The notes: generated from the letters alone by a model not told the origin. A DNA stretch of 64,000 nt from Gerris lacustris (GCA_951217055.1 OX578286.1:1743508-1807507); one strand, 5' to 3'; shown: positions 20,246 to 31,118, counted from the first letter of the stretch. Made by a program: numbers and translations.

Positions 20246-23200
20246 GTAACTTTTAAAACTATAACATTCCTTTGTCTAATTTAGTGTATAGAATAAGGGG
20301 GCTAATTCGGATTGTACTTGACCTCGAAATTTCTTTGAGTTTGACCTCTACCTGGTTTATATATAGGAGGGTTGTTTTTCTTGAGGAAATGAGCGGAGCG
20401 GTTATTTGAAATTCAAGGGTATACAAAATTAAGGTTTTTAATTTAATATGCTGGATTTTATCACCTAACCTCAAAGTGGGTCAACCGAATGTACTATCCG
20501 AATTTACCGAATAAGGGATATCGGTTGATCTTTAGAGACCGGTGGCCACTCCGTTTGAGGTTAGATTGAAATTTGCATTGTTCGAGCTGGACCTCTACCT
20601 GGTCTATACGCAGGAGGGTTGATTTACTTCAGAAAGTGAGCGGTGCAGAGCGACCATTAAAAATTCTAGGGCAAACAAAGTTTATAATATAGTTACTATG
20701 TTTCCATGGTGTTTAGATACAGATTGAATAAGGGTTGAATACAGTTTTTGGATCCAAAGTGTCCATGGAAACCTAGATTCAATACAAATTAAATGTGATA
20801 CCGATCTCGATACGATACCCTAAATTCTGGGATCGTATTTGGATCGAGTTGCATGGAAACACCTGAACTCGATCCTGACATGTGCAGAGTGTGGGTGTGA
20901 GCGCACCTAGCGTATTTCTGTAGAAACTGTAGTCGAATCTCTCAAAATACGGTTACAAAATTATTTGTAACCTTTACCAAAAGTAACCATGAAAAAGTAT
21001 GTTTTTCTTATTTCGTATTGAATACGGATTCAATACTACTCTTGGAAACACCTAGCTTGTTAAATCCCAAATCAGGATTCAACTTGTATTTAAGCACGTA
21101 GAAACGTAGTAAGTATCAAATCTAACCTCAAACGGCGTGGCCACCGGTCTCTAAAGATTTACCGGGATATTATATAATTGTAGCCCTCACTCTAGTATTC
21201 TTTTACTACCAAGGGCTAAGAGGAGGTTAAAAAGTGAGGATAATTATTAAATTGTAATAAATGTATGTATTATTACATTAATATGATGTGAAAATAAATA
21301 ATATTATTATTATAATTCTCTATTTTTGTATTTGAATCTATTTACTGAATGTAACCCACTTCAAACTTTACCAGATATTATTTTCATTATAAGGTTTCTT
21401 CCAGACCTGCTACACCTAAACAGAGGCAGGCCAGACCAATACAGTTTACTAACTTGGGCCACCAGATCAGGGCTAATTTCCAGTTATCCAACTATTCGAG
21501 AGTGGGCAGGGTTTTGGTTATAACTTTTTGTTTGATTTATACTTTTGTGAGATTATATCCGCTTATCAAAACAGTACATTTAAATGACCTCCTCTAAGTG
21601 GCTGGATAACTGCAGTTTTACCATCTCCTTGACACTGGGACATGCCAAGACTGGCCAACTTACTCACTCTCAGCTGCGTGTGACTGGCCACTAAACTGGT
21701 GGCTGCTCTGGTTGCCCCCCCCCCCCCCCATCATACAAGAGACACCAAGCCAGTTTGTGGTTTGTCTTTCTTGTGCGTGTATACCCGGTTTCTTTTCTTT
21801 CTCTATGCACAATGTTATTGTTTCCTCAAAGTCAGTAAGAGCTTAATAAGCTCCTCACACAGGGAAATAATAGTATTTTAGAGCATTATAGTTTGTATTT
21901 AAGTGATATCAGGTAAGAGTTGATAACAGTTGCAACAAAAACCTTAAACACAAGTTTTAACAGTGCTTAAAACATATGTCTACAGTTTGCGGTTATGAGT
22001 TGTTATTATTCACGGCATGGGAAAAGTCAAAAATTAGGGGGGGGGGGGAGCCAATGAGAAATCAGCAATTAGAATTCTAGAAGATCAGGCCAACTAGGCA
22101 AACATAGCTGTCTCTGGTCCCACCCCTCCCACAGACCTAGTGGCTTTATTTTTTTCCTCATTTAGGTTGGCCAATCTGGGTGTGTGACAACTTGTAACGC
22201 ACACACTGTAGATACAAATACACGCTGTGTGAAGGAGGCATTACAGACCAGGTTCAGTTTTTAATAGAAATATCTATATGAACCATTATGATGGTATCTT
22301 TGAATTACTGTTATTAACAGAGACCTTCAAAATGTAGCATTTATTTTTATGAAATGTGGCACTAAAAAATGTGGCAATATGGCACTTATTTTGGCCAAAT
22401 GTGGCACTTATTTTAGCTAATGTGGCATTTATTTTTCAACTTTCCAACCCCCCCCCCCCCCCCTCCCCTTTCCATTGTAAAAGGGATATTAAATCGTGCA
22501 ACTTGAGTCCTATTAACTACATTATTACTAGGGTTAGGAATTATATGCTCTAAAAAGCCTAAATACAATCTCTCTGCATGCCCGAAGTATTCTTTATATT
22601 CTCTATCAATTATTGAGGCCAACCGGGGGGGGGGGGGGGATTTAAAAAAACACATTTACTGCTTAATTAAATTTATTAGAATTTGTGCATATACATACTT
22701 ATATGTATATAAGATGAAGAAGGTTTCTTACTTATACACTTCTTTTTATGTAGCAATTTGCTTTGTAAACAAATTTCAAATTAAAATTATTATACTTTAA
22801 TTAAACTTCTATACTTTAATTAAACTTCTATACTTTAATTCAAATTATTATACTGTACAATAATTATCTTTTCAATATTTTCTGTGGTCAATTTCTAGCG
22901 ATTGTTTGCTAGTATATTTTTTAATTTAAAAAATGACCTTTCCACGTTGGTAGAAACAATTGGCATATACATACTTCAATATAAAGCAGTCTTTAAAACT
23001 TGATACTGCGTCTCCGCCTTGCATTATTTTAACCCTTAAGCGCCCAGGATAACATTAACTATTTCATTCCAATCTGATAAAGCAGCTTCCAGTATTTTTC
23101 GGGCTTGCTCTCCTTTTTGGCCCGGCAACTCCAAGACAACTTTAGCAGCTGAAGTCAACGAAGTGCCTTGCCTCTTCTTCTTTCATCTGTGGCAACTTAA

Positions 23201-26200
23201 AAAAACGAGCTCGTATAAAATTTAGCTGCGTCAAAGTTTGAACGTTTCCCAGTGCCTGCTTGGCTATTTTAATTGCCATGTTGTCCTCTTCGTCGAATTC
23301 TTATAATAGAACTTTCACTTTTTCTCCATGTTTCTGCCTAATAAAGGGCCGCTCTTATTTAAGTTTCCCATCTTGTTAGGATAGGCTCTGAAGGAAGAGG
23401 GGTGTCCCTGGTAGCATTTCCTTGAAGATTGGCACTCGGCTTAGAGCTTTAATAACAATTTGTTTACCCGCTGAAATTAATTCATTTACAGCTGGTGAAA
23501 AACAGCATGGGCCAAGCTGGTTACATGGACCATTTTAGGGAACACACTTTTAAACACCCCCCTGCTTTCAGTATGTATGCAGCGCTGTCAGAGCAGGGCA
23601 GTTCGGTTACTTCTATTCTTTGGCATGGTCAAAAAATGTAATACACAAACAAAGTTTAAAATCACTGGGAAAGTTCGAAGGCTATAAGAATACAATAACT
23701 GTCAACAACCAGAGAGGTGGAATGATATTGGTCAAGTATCTGACTCAGGTACACCCGAGACTGGAAGAGGCACCGTTAGCAAAAAACCCAAAATATAACA
23801 CTATGTTTCTAAAGGAGGAGTTAATCCCTAAACCATTCAATATTACTACGAATGTGCCAATGGTTATCCTCTAAGTATGCTACTTATACCTTTTAAGGGT
23901 AATTGGTATTGAACACGACAACACTACCTGCGTCTTTCCCCAGATTATTTGCTACACGCGGCTTTAAACTTGATTTTTTTAACCTTAGAACTTCTACCCG
24001 AGACGAAGTGTGTCACTACCCTAAGATAGGAATCCACGTCACTAGGGGAATCCTCAGCACCTTGGAATCCTGCCCTGCAAGGCGTATCTTACCTGATTTT
24101 ATGGGTTGTAGCAGAACCCCTTAGAATATTAGAATATTTCTATTTTTTTTCTCAGATCTTAGCCCAAATAAGGCAAAATGTGGCACAAAGTGTGGCATTT
24201 TACTGAAAATCGGCAAAATGTGGCTTTTTACCGAAAAATAGGCAAAATGTGGCATTTTAGTATGGCGCCATGGCAAAAAGGCATTTGAAGGTCTCTGGTT
24301 ATTAATAACCATTGTGAGAGAATTTATAAAGGTTTTGCAGCTGTTTGATTGGTCTACTGATCTGACTTTGATATTAAACCCTTCTAGTAATTAATCCCAA
24401 GGATTTCTAAATATTAATTCGCTAATGTTATTATGTCGTAGATTTACCCAAAGAACTATGTGAACAAGATAGTAAGACATGGTTTGTCAAAACTGAACCT
24501 GCTTCACCTGTCAGGGATACAACGGATGTAGACCAGCATTCAGGTAACTCTAAATCAGTCTTATCTGTCTTCCTTCTTTTTACAATAACATTTAAATTTA
24601 AATCAAATTATAATTATTATTAGCAATGGGAAATAGACAGAGAAAAATAGACTTCAGCCCCGTCTCACTTTATTCCCCATTCTTCAGACTTATTTCCCAT
24701 TGTTAATAATAATTATAATTTGATTTAATAATTATAATTAAAATTTAAACGTTCCGTAGTATGAATACTACCAAAAACTTTAAAAAATGAAGTTTTAAAT
24801 GATTGTACAAGGTACAGGTACTAATCAGGTACTTTATAATTATAAGCGTTAATTCTCGGTCTAGTTTTATTGTCGAAAATTTCAACTTCTAGATTTGTGG
24901 AAAGTTAAAAGCTTAATTCGGGATTAGGTATTGTTATAGACAGAGGAAATTATTCTTCAGTGTAGCTTAGTTGGTCAGAGCACTGTAACGGAAATATAAA
25001 GGCCCGAGGTTCGAATCCCGGCGCTGAAGTTTCTTTTTCTTTGTCTATTTCCCATAGCTAATAATAATTATAATTTGATTTAAATTAAAATTTAAACGTT
25101 ACGTTGTATGAATACTACCAAAAACTTAAAAAATTAAATCAAATTATAATTATTATTAACTACGGGAAACAGACAGAGAAAAATACACTCCAGCGCTGGG
25201 ATTTGAACCACAGGCCTCTATATCTGTCTGTTTCCCGTAGTTAATAATAATTATAATTTGATTTAAATTAAAAATTAATCTTTCCGTAGTATGAATACTA
25301 CCAAAATCGTAAAAAAATGAATAAGATTTCAGTGCTTTTATTAACTGTCTTGTTATAACTACAGATAGCTCAATTGAGTTTTGTGTGTTACAGTACAATT
25401 GGGATGTGAGCCGGGCCTGAAAAGGTTATTTAAAGCAAAAGTAAATTCACCTGCCTGGGAACATGAAGAGGAGCTCTCAATAAATCCATCAGGTAACACT
25501 CTGATCTGTACTCTGAGTCTAATGATTCTTCTAACCTAATGGTCATTAGAAATTTTTTTTTTTCCGTGGTAGGCTGTGAAATAGTAACTTTAGGGCCTAA
25601 AAAACATAGCTAAAATCCATTTTTTCATTACGTGGACTTAAAAAATCTTTTCATTACTACCAGCACGAAAGAAAAAAAATGTTACGTCCTAGGGTGTAAA
25701 AATAATTTTTTCTTTCGTGCTGGTAGTTATCAAAACTTCCGTTTTAGTGCTGGAATGTTTGCACATATGCTTGTTAGTAAACTTAAAATCCGCTAGATGT
25801 CAATGCATTTTATTTATCTTTTGTTATAGTGTAACCTCTTTTTAAGGTTTCTTTTTTTAAATCTTAAGTATGTCATTATTATTATATTGATTAATATTTA
25901 ATGTTTTTCATTGTCTGCTACAACAGAAAAAATCTCGCTCCGCTCGACAGTAAATGTAATTGCCGCGGTAAAGAAAAAACTCACTTCACAGCCTAGTTAC
26001 ATAATATACTATTTTAGCCTACTGATTAAAAAATGAATTCCTAGTGTTTATAAATATACATGCTCTTTTCTGATTATCTTGTAGGTTTACCCAAGGAACC
26101 ATTTGACGCAGATAGTAAGGTATGTCTTGTAAAGACTGAAGCTGCATCTCCTGGTAGGGATGTACCTGAAGTAGTCCAGGATCCAGGTAACTCTAAATCG

Positions 26201-29200
26201 ATATTATGTCTCTTTGGTACATTAGCGAATTTTCAAAGAAAATTAAGCTATTGCAATAGCTTCAAAATGTTTGTAATTTTTTTCCACGGAAATCTGTTTT
26301 AGACCATTCTGAATTGATTCCTAAAATTTAACACTTTTTTATGTATGTATGTATATATGTATGTATGTAATGCATGTATGTATATGTGTCACTCCAGACG
26401 ATATCTCCCCTTAGGATGCACTTAAAAATTTCAAACAAATTTTAAAATGTCAATAATATTTAAAGAAAGGATTCGTTCGTTGGCCAGAATGTTTGGAGTT
26501 CATTTAGGGGTCAACTTTTTACAATTAAGGGTCAAAGATAGCTTAAAAACGTGTTTATTCCATTTTACCCCCCTCTTATATGAAAATATGATAAAAGTAC
26601 ATAATAAAATTTACTGTACTCTTAAAGAGCAATGACATGCATCTTGAAGGGTAAATACTATTTTGAATTTTTACTCCGTACCCCTGTGTACCAATTTTAT
26701 TTTACTGTCTTATTATAATACAAATTGTGCATAGAATAATTGTGTTTTGTGTTGTTACAGCAGGTATAGAGTTGGAATGTGAGCCGAGTCTGAAGATGAT
26801 TAAAAGAGAAGTAACTTCACCTGCCCGGGATTCTCAACATGTTGAGCAGAGTCCACCAGGTAACCCTCTAACATTAATCTCTAAGGCTACACACCTTGTA
26901 ACCCATTTGTTGTTGATTTGTATATTTTGTATTATGTTTTCTGTTAAATTGCTAAATGATAGGAAATTAAAGGAAACATTTGTGTCCTGTACTGTAACTA
27001 ATTTGTTTATAAACTACTAAAACAATCTGAACATAAGGAAAAGTTAATTGAAAGAGAAACTTTGCTTGTGGTAGTCCTAGTGATGTAAAATACCCGGGTA
27101 TTTAAAACTGTGGGTAAATACCCTGGGTATTTACCCGGGTAAATACCCATTTTGGGTAAATACCCATTTTGCGTAAATACCCAGGTATTTATGATAATTT
27201 TTAAAGTTATGACTGCTATGAGTTTAATTTCAAACTTATAAATTGTAAATAAATATACTATGAAAGAGTTCAAGTAGTTATTAAGTGATAGTATGTCTCA
27301 ATAATATTGTTGAATGGATATTAATTACTTAATAAGAATAATAGTCAAGGAGATAGCTTGCTAAAAAGTGTCCAACTAACATCCAGCTAGAAATTTGTGT
27401 ATAAGTAAATGTTTTGGTGGCATTTTTTTTTTTTTTTTTTTTTAGTTTATTGTTCACTTCAACTACAAAGTTTTTTTTGTTTTAATAAGTGTTGTTAAGA
27501 GAAATACAATTAGCATTTTGATTTAACATGATCGGGTGTTCACCCAGTGGTGGCACTCCGTAACATTATTATGCATATGTATTTGCATATACATTGTTTA
27601 GATAGTGTACATTATAATTTTCTTCAGTTGATTCTTAGATCTCTTGGCCATGTTCTTTTCAGTCTTCTGGGTGGGTTTGAAGGTATATGAGGTGAGGAAA
27701 GGGCGTGAACAAGAGGGTTGTTATGGGGTTCAAGTTTGTTGTGGAAATTTTTATATCTATCTTTAGCAAGATCGCTCACAAAAGATACCTTTAGGTCTTT
27801 ATGGATGATGATGTTTGGAACATAGAAAGGAAGATGGGACAGTTTTCTTAAGATTTTTGACTGTAGAGACTGCAGACGGTGAAGATTTGAATGTTTTGTA
27901 GAACCCCAGATTTCAATGCCATATGACCAGGTAGGCTTGAGAATTGAGTTGTAAATTTGTAGTCTATGTTTTAATGTGAGACGTGTGCGATGATCAAGAA
28001 GTCTTAGAAGTAGTTTGTAGCGTCTGTTGGTTTCAATTCGTTTCAATCGAGTGTGTGGATTCCACGTTAGCCTTTTGTCCAGATGTAGTCCAAGGTAACG
28101 AACAGTAGTGCCGGGTGGTATGATTTTGTTATTTAGGTATACTGGTGGACAAAACCATGGCGGAGGGTGAATGTGACTTGTGGTGGCATTTAAGAAGTTT
28201 TTAATCCTTTTGTATACCTCTTCATTATTTTTGTATTGACTGTGATATTTTGTACTAATTGTCTGTTATAATTATAAACAAAAAAATAAATAAACAAATA
28301 TGTGGACGGCTAAGTTGGTTGGCGGGACAATGCGGTGGAGACCGGCCATATCACACCCTTTATGATGGTCTTAACTCTTTTCACAAGATATTTCTGAATT
28401 CAGATATTTATAGCAATAGCCTATACGCTACACATACAGTATAATAATTGAGTAACAAGGGTATAAAAATATGCCAATTAATAATAATGTGTGTTCATAT
28501 TATTTACATATTTTAGACAAATATGAATTTATATTTAGGTCTGCATAATATAAGAATGCATAACCTAATTTTCAAAATAATAATCCTGTGCTTTTCCTTC
28601 AAAATGGTGGTGTTTTCATTGCACAGGCCTTCAACATAAGCATTCTTTTTGAAATCATTGAATCTGTAAAGCAGATATTAATATACTTCGAAATAATAAA
28701 TACCCGTACGCTGGGTATTTTTTAGGAATTAAGTGAGCTTAACACATCCTATACTCTCTAAATGACATTTATTAAAGCCATTTGAGTATGGAAAATGCTC
28801 AGAACCTCTTAAAACACTTTTTAAATCAATATTTATCATAAATACCCTCATTTTGGGTATTTACCCTGGCCTTGGGTAAATACCCATTTTTATTTACCCT
28901 ACCCGCTGGGTATATACCCGGCCCACATCACTAGGTAGTCCCCATTCTGCAGCATCCTTTCCCACCAACACTTGTTGGATGTGACTGTGATGATGTACTT
29001 TTAGTTTTGTTTATGTTTAATTTTGAGTTAATTTGTCATTTTGTAAATATAAATAAATAAAGAACAAAAAGGTCACAATTACATTTAATTGATCTTGTAT
29101 TGTTTTAGGTCTGGCTAATAATCAGGCAACCGGAAGTGGACAGAAAGAACTACCGTCTTATCTACTGATCCCTGTCCACTCTGTACACAAGAAACAGAAT

Positions 29201-30355
29201 GCTACTCAGTGTCCACACTGTCAGTACAGTACTAGCCGGAAGAGTGCCCTGAAAACACAAATTGACACAGTACATAATAAAACTAGAGCATTTCAATGCC
29301 CTCACTGTGAGCATACAACCAGCTGGAAGAGTCATCTGAGAAAACATATTGACACAGTACATAATAAAACTAGAGCATTTCAATGCCCTCACTGTGAGCA
29401 TACAACCAGCTGGAAGAGTCATCTGAGAAGTCATATTGACTCAGTACATAATAAAACTAGAGCATTTCAATGTGCTCACTGTGAGCATACAACCAGCCAG
29501 AAGGATCATCTGAAAAGACATATTGACTCAGTGCATAATAAAATTAGAGCATTTCAATGTGCTCACTGTGAGCATACAACCAGCCAGAAGGGTCATCTGA
29601 AAAGACATATTGACTCAGTCCATAATAAAATTAGAGCATTTCAATGTGCTCACTGTGAGCATACAACCAGCTGGAAGAGTTCCCTGAAAAGTCATATTGA
29701 CTCAGTGCATAATAAAACTAGAGCATTTCAATGCCCTCACTGTGAGCATACAACCAGCCAGAAGGGTCATCTGAAAAGACATATTGACTCAGTGCATAAT
29801 AAAACTAGAGCATTTCAATGCCCTCACTGTGAGCATACAACCAGCCAGAAGGGTGATCTGAAAAAACATGTTGACTCAGTACATAATAATACTGGAGCAT
29901 TTCAATGCCCTCACTGTGAGCATATAACCAGCAGGAAGAGTAGTCTTAGATGTCATATTGACGCAGTCCATAATAAAACTAAAGCATTTCAATGCCCTCA
30001 CTGTGAGCATACAACCAGCCGGAAGGGTGATCTGAAAAGACATATTGACTCAGTACATAATAAAACTAGAGCATTTCAATGCCCTCACTGTGAGCATACA
30101 ACCAGCCAGAAGGGTGATCTGAAAAAACATGTTGACTCAGTACATAATAATACTAGAGCATTTCAATGCCCTCACTGTGAGCATATAACCAGCCGGAAGA
30201 GTAATCTGAAAAGACATATTGACTCTGTACACAATAAAATTAGAGCATTTCAATGCCCTCACTGTGAGCTTACAACCAGCCAGAAGAGTTCCCTGAAAAG
30301 ACATATTGACTCAGTACATAATAAAACTAGAGCATTTCAATTAGGGATGGGCTAA
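20158..30355 (+). CDS. C2H2 zinc-finger protein, six coding exons, 578 residues, with repeated SUMO-motif exons
   Basis: A probable nuclear DNA-binding regulator. Coding exons: 20158-20245, 24442-24543, 25394-25492, 26085-26186, 26761-26859 and 29109-30355. They total 1737 bases in one open frame, and every intron is phase 1. Residues 1-163 are acidic and non-finger. A ψKxE site lies at K6, and the fuller ψKxExxSP form occurs at K46 (VKTEPASP), K113 (VKTEAASP) and K145 (IKREVTSP). Residues 196-572 are 13 tandem 29-residue C2H2 fingers of the form CPHCEHTTSxKxxLKxHIDSVH, with linker NKTRAFQ. The protein stops six residues later (FQLGMG). AATAAA signals follow at 30545 and 30589. I recognise no orthologue and no BTB, ZAD, SCAN or KRAB domain. 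Introns 1, 2 and 5 hold transposons. Further exons inside intron 1 (4.2 kb) cannot be excluded. Confidence 0.8.
20690..21115. mobile_element. MITE with TACTATGTTTCCATG-type ends
   Basis: GTTACTATGTTTCCATGG on the left against ACGTAGAAACGTAGTAAG on the right, with further internal inverted words (GGAAACACCT, GGTGTTT). It separates copies of a sequence around CTAACCTCAAAC and GAGACCGGTGGCCAC (inverted at about 21130), so the host sequence is itself a foldback. Intron 1 of the zinc-finger gene. Confidence 0.5.
21170..22310. other. Intron 1 of the zinc-finger gene, no further exon seen
   Basis: AT-rich with C or G homopolymers (about 21714-21729 and 22037-22046). 21180-21310 ends in an ATT microsatellite like a LINE 3' end. 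No GT-AG-bounded phase-1 open stretch found. Confidence 0.35.
22318..24297 (-). mobile_element. hAT transposon with decayed transposase
   Basis: TIRs: CAGAGACCTTCAAAATG at left, CATTTGAAGGTCTCTG at right. A perfect 8-bp duplication GTTATTAA lies at 22310-22317 and 24298-24305. Both ends carry many AAATGTGGCA words, typical subterminal transposase-binding repeats. The interior has a frameshifted transposase on the minus strand. It lies in intron 1 of the zinc-finger gene, ending 144 bases before exon 2. Confidence 0.92.
22830..23540 (-). pseudogene. hAT transposase pseudogene (C-terminal part)
   Basis: Reading down the minus strand with frameshifts gives GPCCFSPAVNELISAGKQIV, then KALSRVPIFKEMLPGTPLSS, then a TRWET-type segment. 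Later STNVERSFFKLKNILANNR, a stop, and KLTTENIEKI give the hATC dimerisation motif (VER-x-F-x2-K then L-x3-N-x-E-K). Several stops and shifts rule out function. 23540-24120 may hold the N-terminal part but I cannot read it. Confidence 0.8.
24442..24543 (+). CDS. Zinc-finger gene exon 2 (type A module, SUMO motif)
   Basis: The acceptor is tatgtcgtag|ATTTAC and the donor TTCAG|GTAACT. It has 102 bases and is symmetric phase 1-1. It encodes DLPKELCEQDSK, then VKTEPASPVRD, a perfect ψKxExxSP motif. It closely parallels exon 4 in sequence and length, and the first bases of the downstream introns also match (gtaactctaaatc). Confidence 0.8.
24590..25325. repeat. Tandem tRNA-containing foldback repeats
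   Basis: TTTAAATCAAATTATAATTA and its inverse alternate four times or more, framing three inserts. One (24958-25030) is tRNA-like; the last holds only a T-arm piece (inverted, GGGATTTGAACC). Arms end GTAGTATGAATACTACC. It lies in intron 2 of the zinc-finger gene. The same family occurs at 34155-34521 and 39155-39335. Confidence 0.75.
24958..25030 (+). repeat. tRNA-Ser(GGA)-like sequence within a repeat
   Basis: TTCAGTG pairs with CGCTGAA (seven pairs), GCTT with GAGC, the anticodon loop reads ACGGAAA (GGA), and TTCGAAT is a proper T loop. Anticodon and T stems have mismatches and there is no long variable arm as a real tRNA-Ser should have. It is embedded in a repeat, so a tRNA pseudogene or SINE promoter, not a functional tRNA. 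Confidence 0.6.
25394..25492 (+). CDS. Zinc-finger gene exon 3 (type B module, SUMO motif degenerate)
   Basis: The acceptor is tgtgttacag|TACAAT and the donor ATCAG|GTAACA. It has 99 bases, phase 1-1. It encodes VQLGCEPGLKRLFKAKVNSP. At the motif position FKAKVNSP has K where ψKxExxSP needs E, so this is the one module that has lost the acidic residue. It is the counterpart of exon 5 (ELECEPSLKMIKREVTSP), and the intron sequence just upstream of both exons is also similar. Confidence 0.78.
26085..26186 (+). CDS. Zinc-finger gene exon 4 (type A module, SUMO motif)
   Basis: The acceptor is tatcttgtag|GTTTAC and the donor TCCAG|GTAACT. It has 102 bases, phase 1-1. It encodes GLPKEPFDADSKVC then VKTEAASPGRD, a perfect ψKxExxSP motif. 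It is a near copy of exon 2. Confidence 0.8.
26761..26859 (+). CDS. Zinc-finger gene exon 5 (type B module, SUMO motif)
   Basis: The acceptor is tgttgttacag|CAGGTA and the donor ACCAG|GTAACC. It has 99 bases, phase 1-1. It encodes AGIELECEPSLKM then IKREVTSPARD, a perfect ψKxExxSP motif. It is the copy of exon 3. Confidence 0.8.
27078..28933. mobile_element. hAT-like element with GGGTAAATACCC arrays, LINE nested inside
   Basis: Ends TAGTGATGTAAAATACCC and the complementary right end (GGCCCACATCACTA); a perfect 8-bp duplication GGTAGTCC lies at 27070-27077 and 28934-28941. Both ends hold clusters of GGGTATTTACCC-type palindromes (27089-27190, 28840-28920). The LINE fragment 27426-28180 is inserted within. 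No transposase seen. Confidence 0.88.
27426..28180 (-). mobile_element. 5'-truncated Jockey-type LINE with 11-bp target duplication
   Basis: On the minus strand an ORF2 C-terminus (27624-28046, with coding similarity upstream to about 28140: TVRYLGLHLDKRLTW) is followed by a 3' UTR and a poly(A) tail seen as poly(T) from about 27426. The duplication TGGTGGCATTT flanks it at 27415-27425 and 28181-28191. The product segment includes LKPTWSYGIEIWGSTKHSN and RRLKRTWPRDLR, matching the element at 34.5-39.1 kb. It is inserted inside the hAT-like element 27078-28933 in intron 5 of the zinc-finger gene. Confidence 0.9.
29109..30355 (+). CDS. Zinc-finger gene exon 6: 13-finger C2H2 array and stop
   Basis: The acceptor is attgttttag|GTCTGG. 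After a 31-codon linker, 13 fingers of 29 codons (87 bases) run from 29204 to 30334. Each is C-x2-C-x12-H-x4-H except finger 1, whose first zinc histidine is Q (LKTQIDTVH), so it may not fold. Fingers 2-13 differ mainly at the recognition-helix positions (WKSHLR, QKGHLK, QKGDLK, RKSSLR, RKSNLK) and keep nearly identical linkers. Fingers 7-8-9 and 10-11-12 are near copies, a three-finger duplication. The array breaks off two residues into a 14th unit (FQ), then LGMG and TAA. Confidence 0.88.
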
Positions 30356-30544
30356 ACTATTAAATCTGAGTAATAGGTGACAGCTCCGACCTGGTAATAG
30401 GTACCAATTGTGGGGACCCGAAAATGTAAATCTTAATTAAGATACAAGTAAATAGTAGAAAAAGACAACCATGTTAACAGAGTTAAAAAAGATCAAGTCG
30501 TTGTTGTATTGTATTGTAGTGAACATGTAAGATCATGAGTTTTT

Positions 30545-30594
30545 AATAAATCATATATTTTATGTTGAACTGTAAATATTTATGAGTTAATAAA
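30545..30594 (+). terminator. Two AATAAA polyadenylation signals of the zinc-finger gene
   Basis: AATAAA occurs at 30545-30550 and 30589-30594, about 190-240 bases after the stop codon at 30355. Either could end the transcript. The sequence between stop and signals is AT-rich and shows no other gene. Confidence 0.5.
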
Positions 30595-30609
30595 AGTTTG
30601 TTGTATCAA

Positions 30610-31110
30610 GTAATTGTGTTGGTTAAATTATAAAACACGGCGCAGTCGACGGAGATACGAATACTGGCAGTAGCGTACACAGAAAATTTTTTAGGTGGGG
30701 GGCAACTTAACCTTGAGTGACTATATACGGGTTTAGCATACCCCATAATTTATTATAATTTTAATTTCTACCCCTTTTAACAGTCTAATTTCGATTTCTA
30801 ACCTCATATTTAATCAAATTAAAATCCTATTAGATAACAACTAAAAAATGGTCATAATTATAAAACTTATAAAGAGGTTGTACAAGTTTATAAAAACTCT
30901 AGCTATCAGACCTCAATATGGGTTTCAATTTACTTGTTGTAATCAATAAAAAACAATGTAACCATAGGTAAATAGTCTGCCAGATAATGCGGCACTTAGC
31001 TCCCTCATGTACTATTTCGTATACTTTAATAGTTTTATGCCTTTAAAACCTATTATTGTCAAATTTATTTAATTTTCCCGTCATGATTTTTTATGTCTCC
31101 GATTTCATCT
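30610..31110. other. Intergenic, no gene recognised
   Basis: AT-rich sequence between the zinc-finger gene and the hAT-like element at 31119. Nothing supportable. Confidence 0.35.
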
Positions 31111-31118
31111 CTCTAAGG

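Noticed and set aside
23620..24124. Plus-strand ORFs of 84 and 73 codons inside the hAT element
   Set aside because: The element's transposase runs on the minus strand, and these frames have no motif or continuity.
24958..25030. Functional tRNA-Ser gene
   Set aside because: Stem mismatches, no long variable arm and its place in a repeat family argue for a tRNA-derived repeat.
29162..29434. Minus-strand ORF opposite the zinc fingers with internal repeats
   Set aside because: It is the antisense shadow of the 87-base finger repeats.
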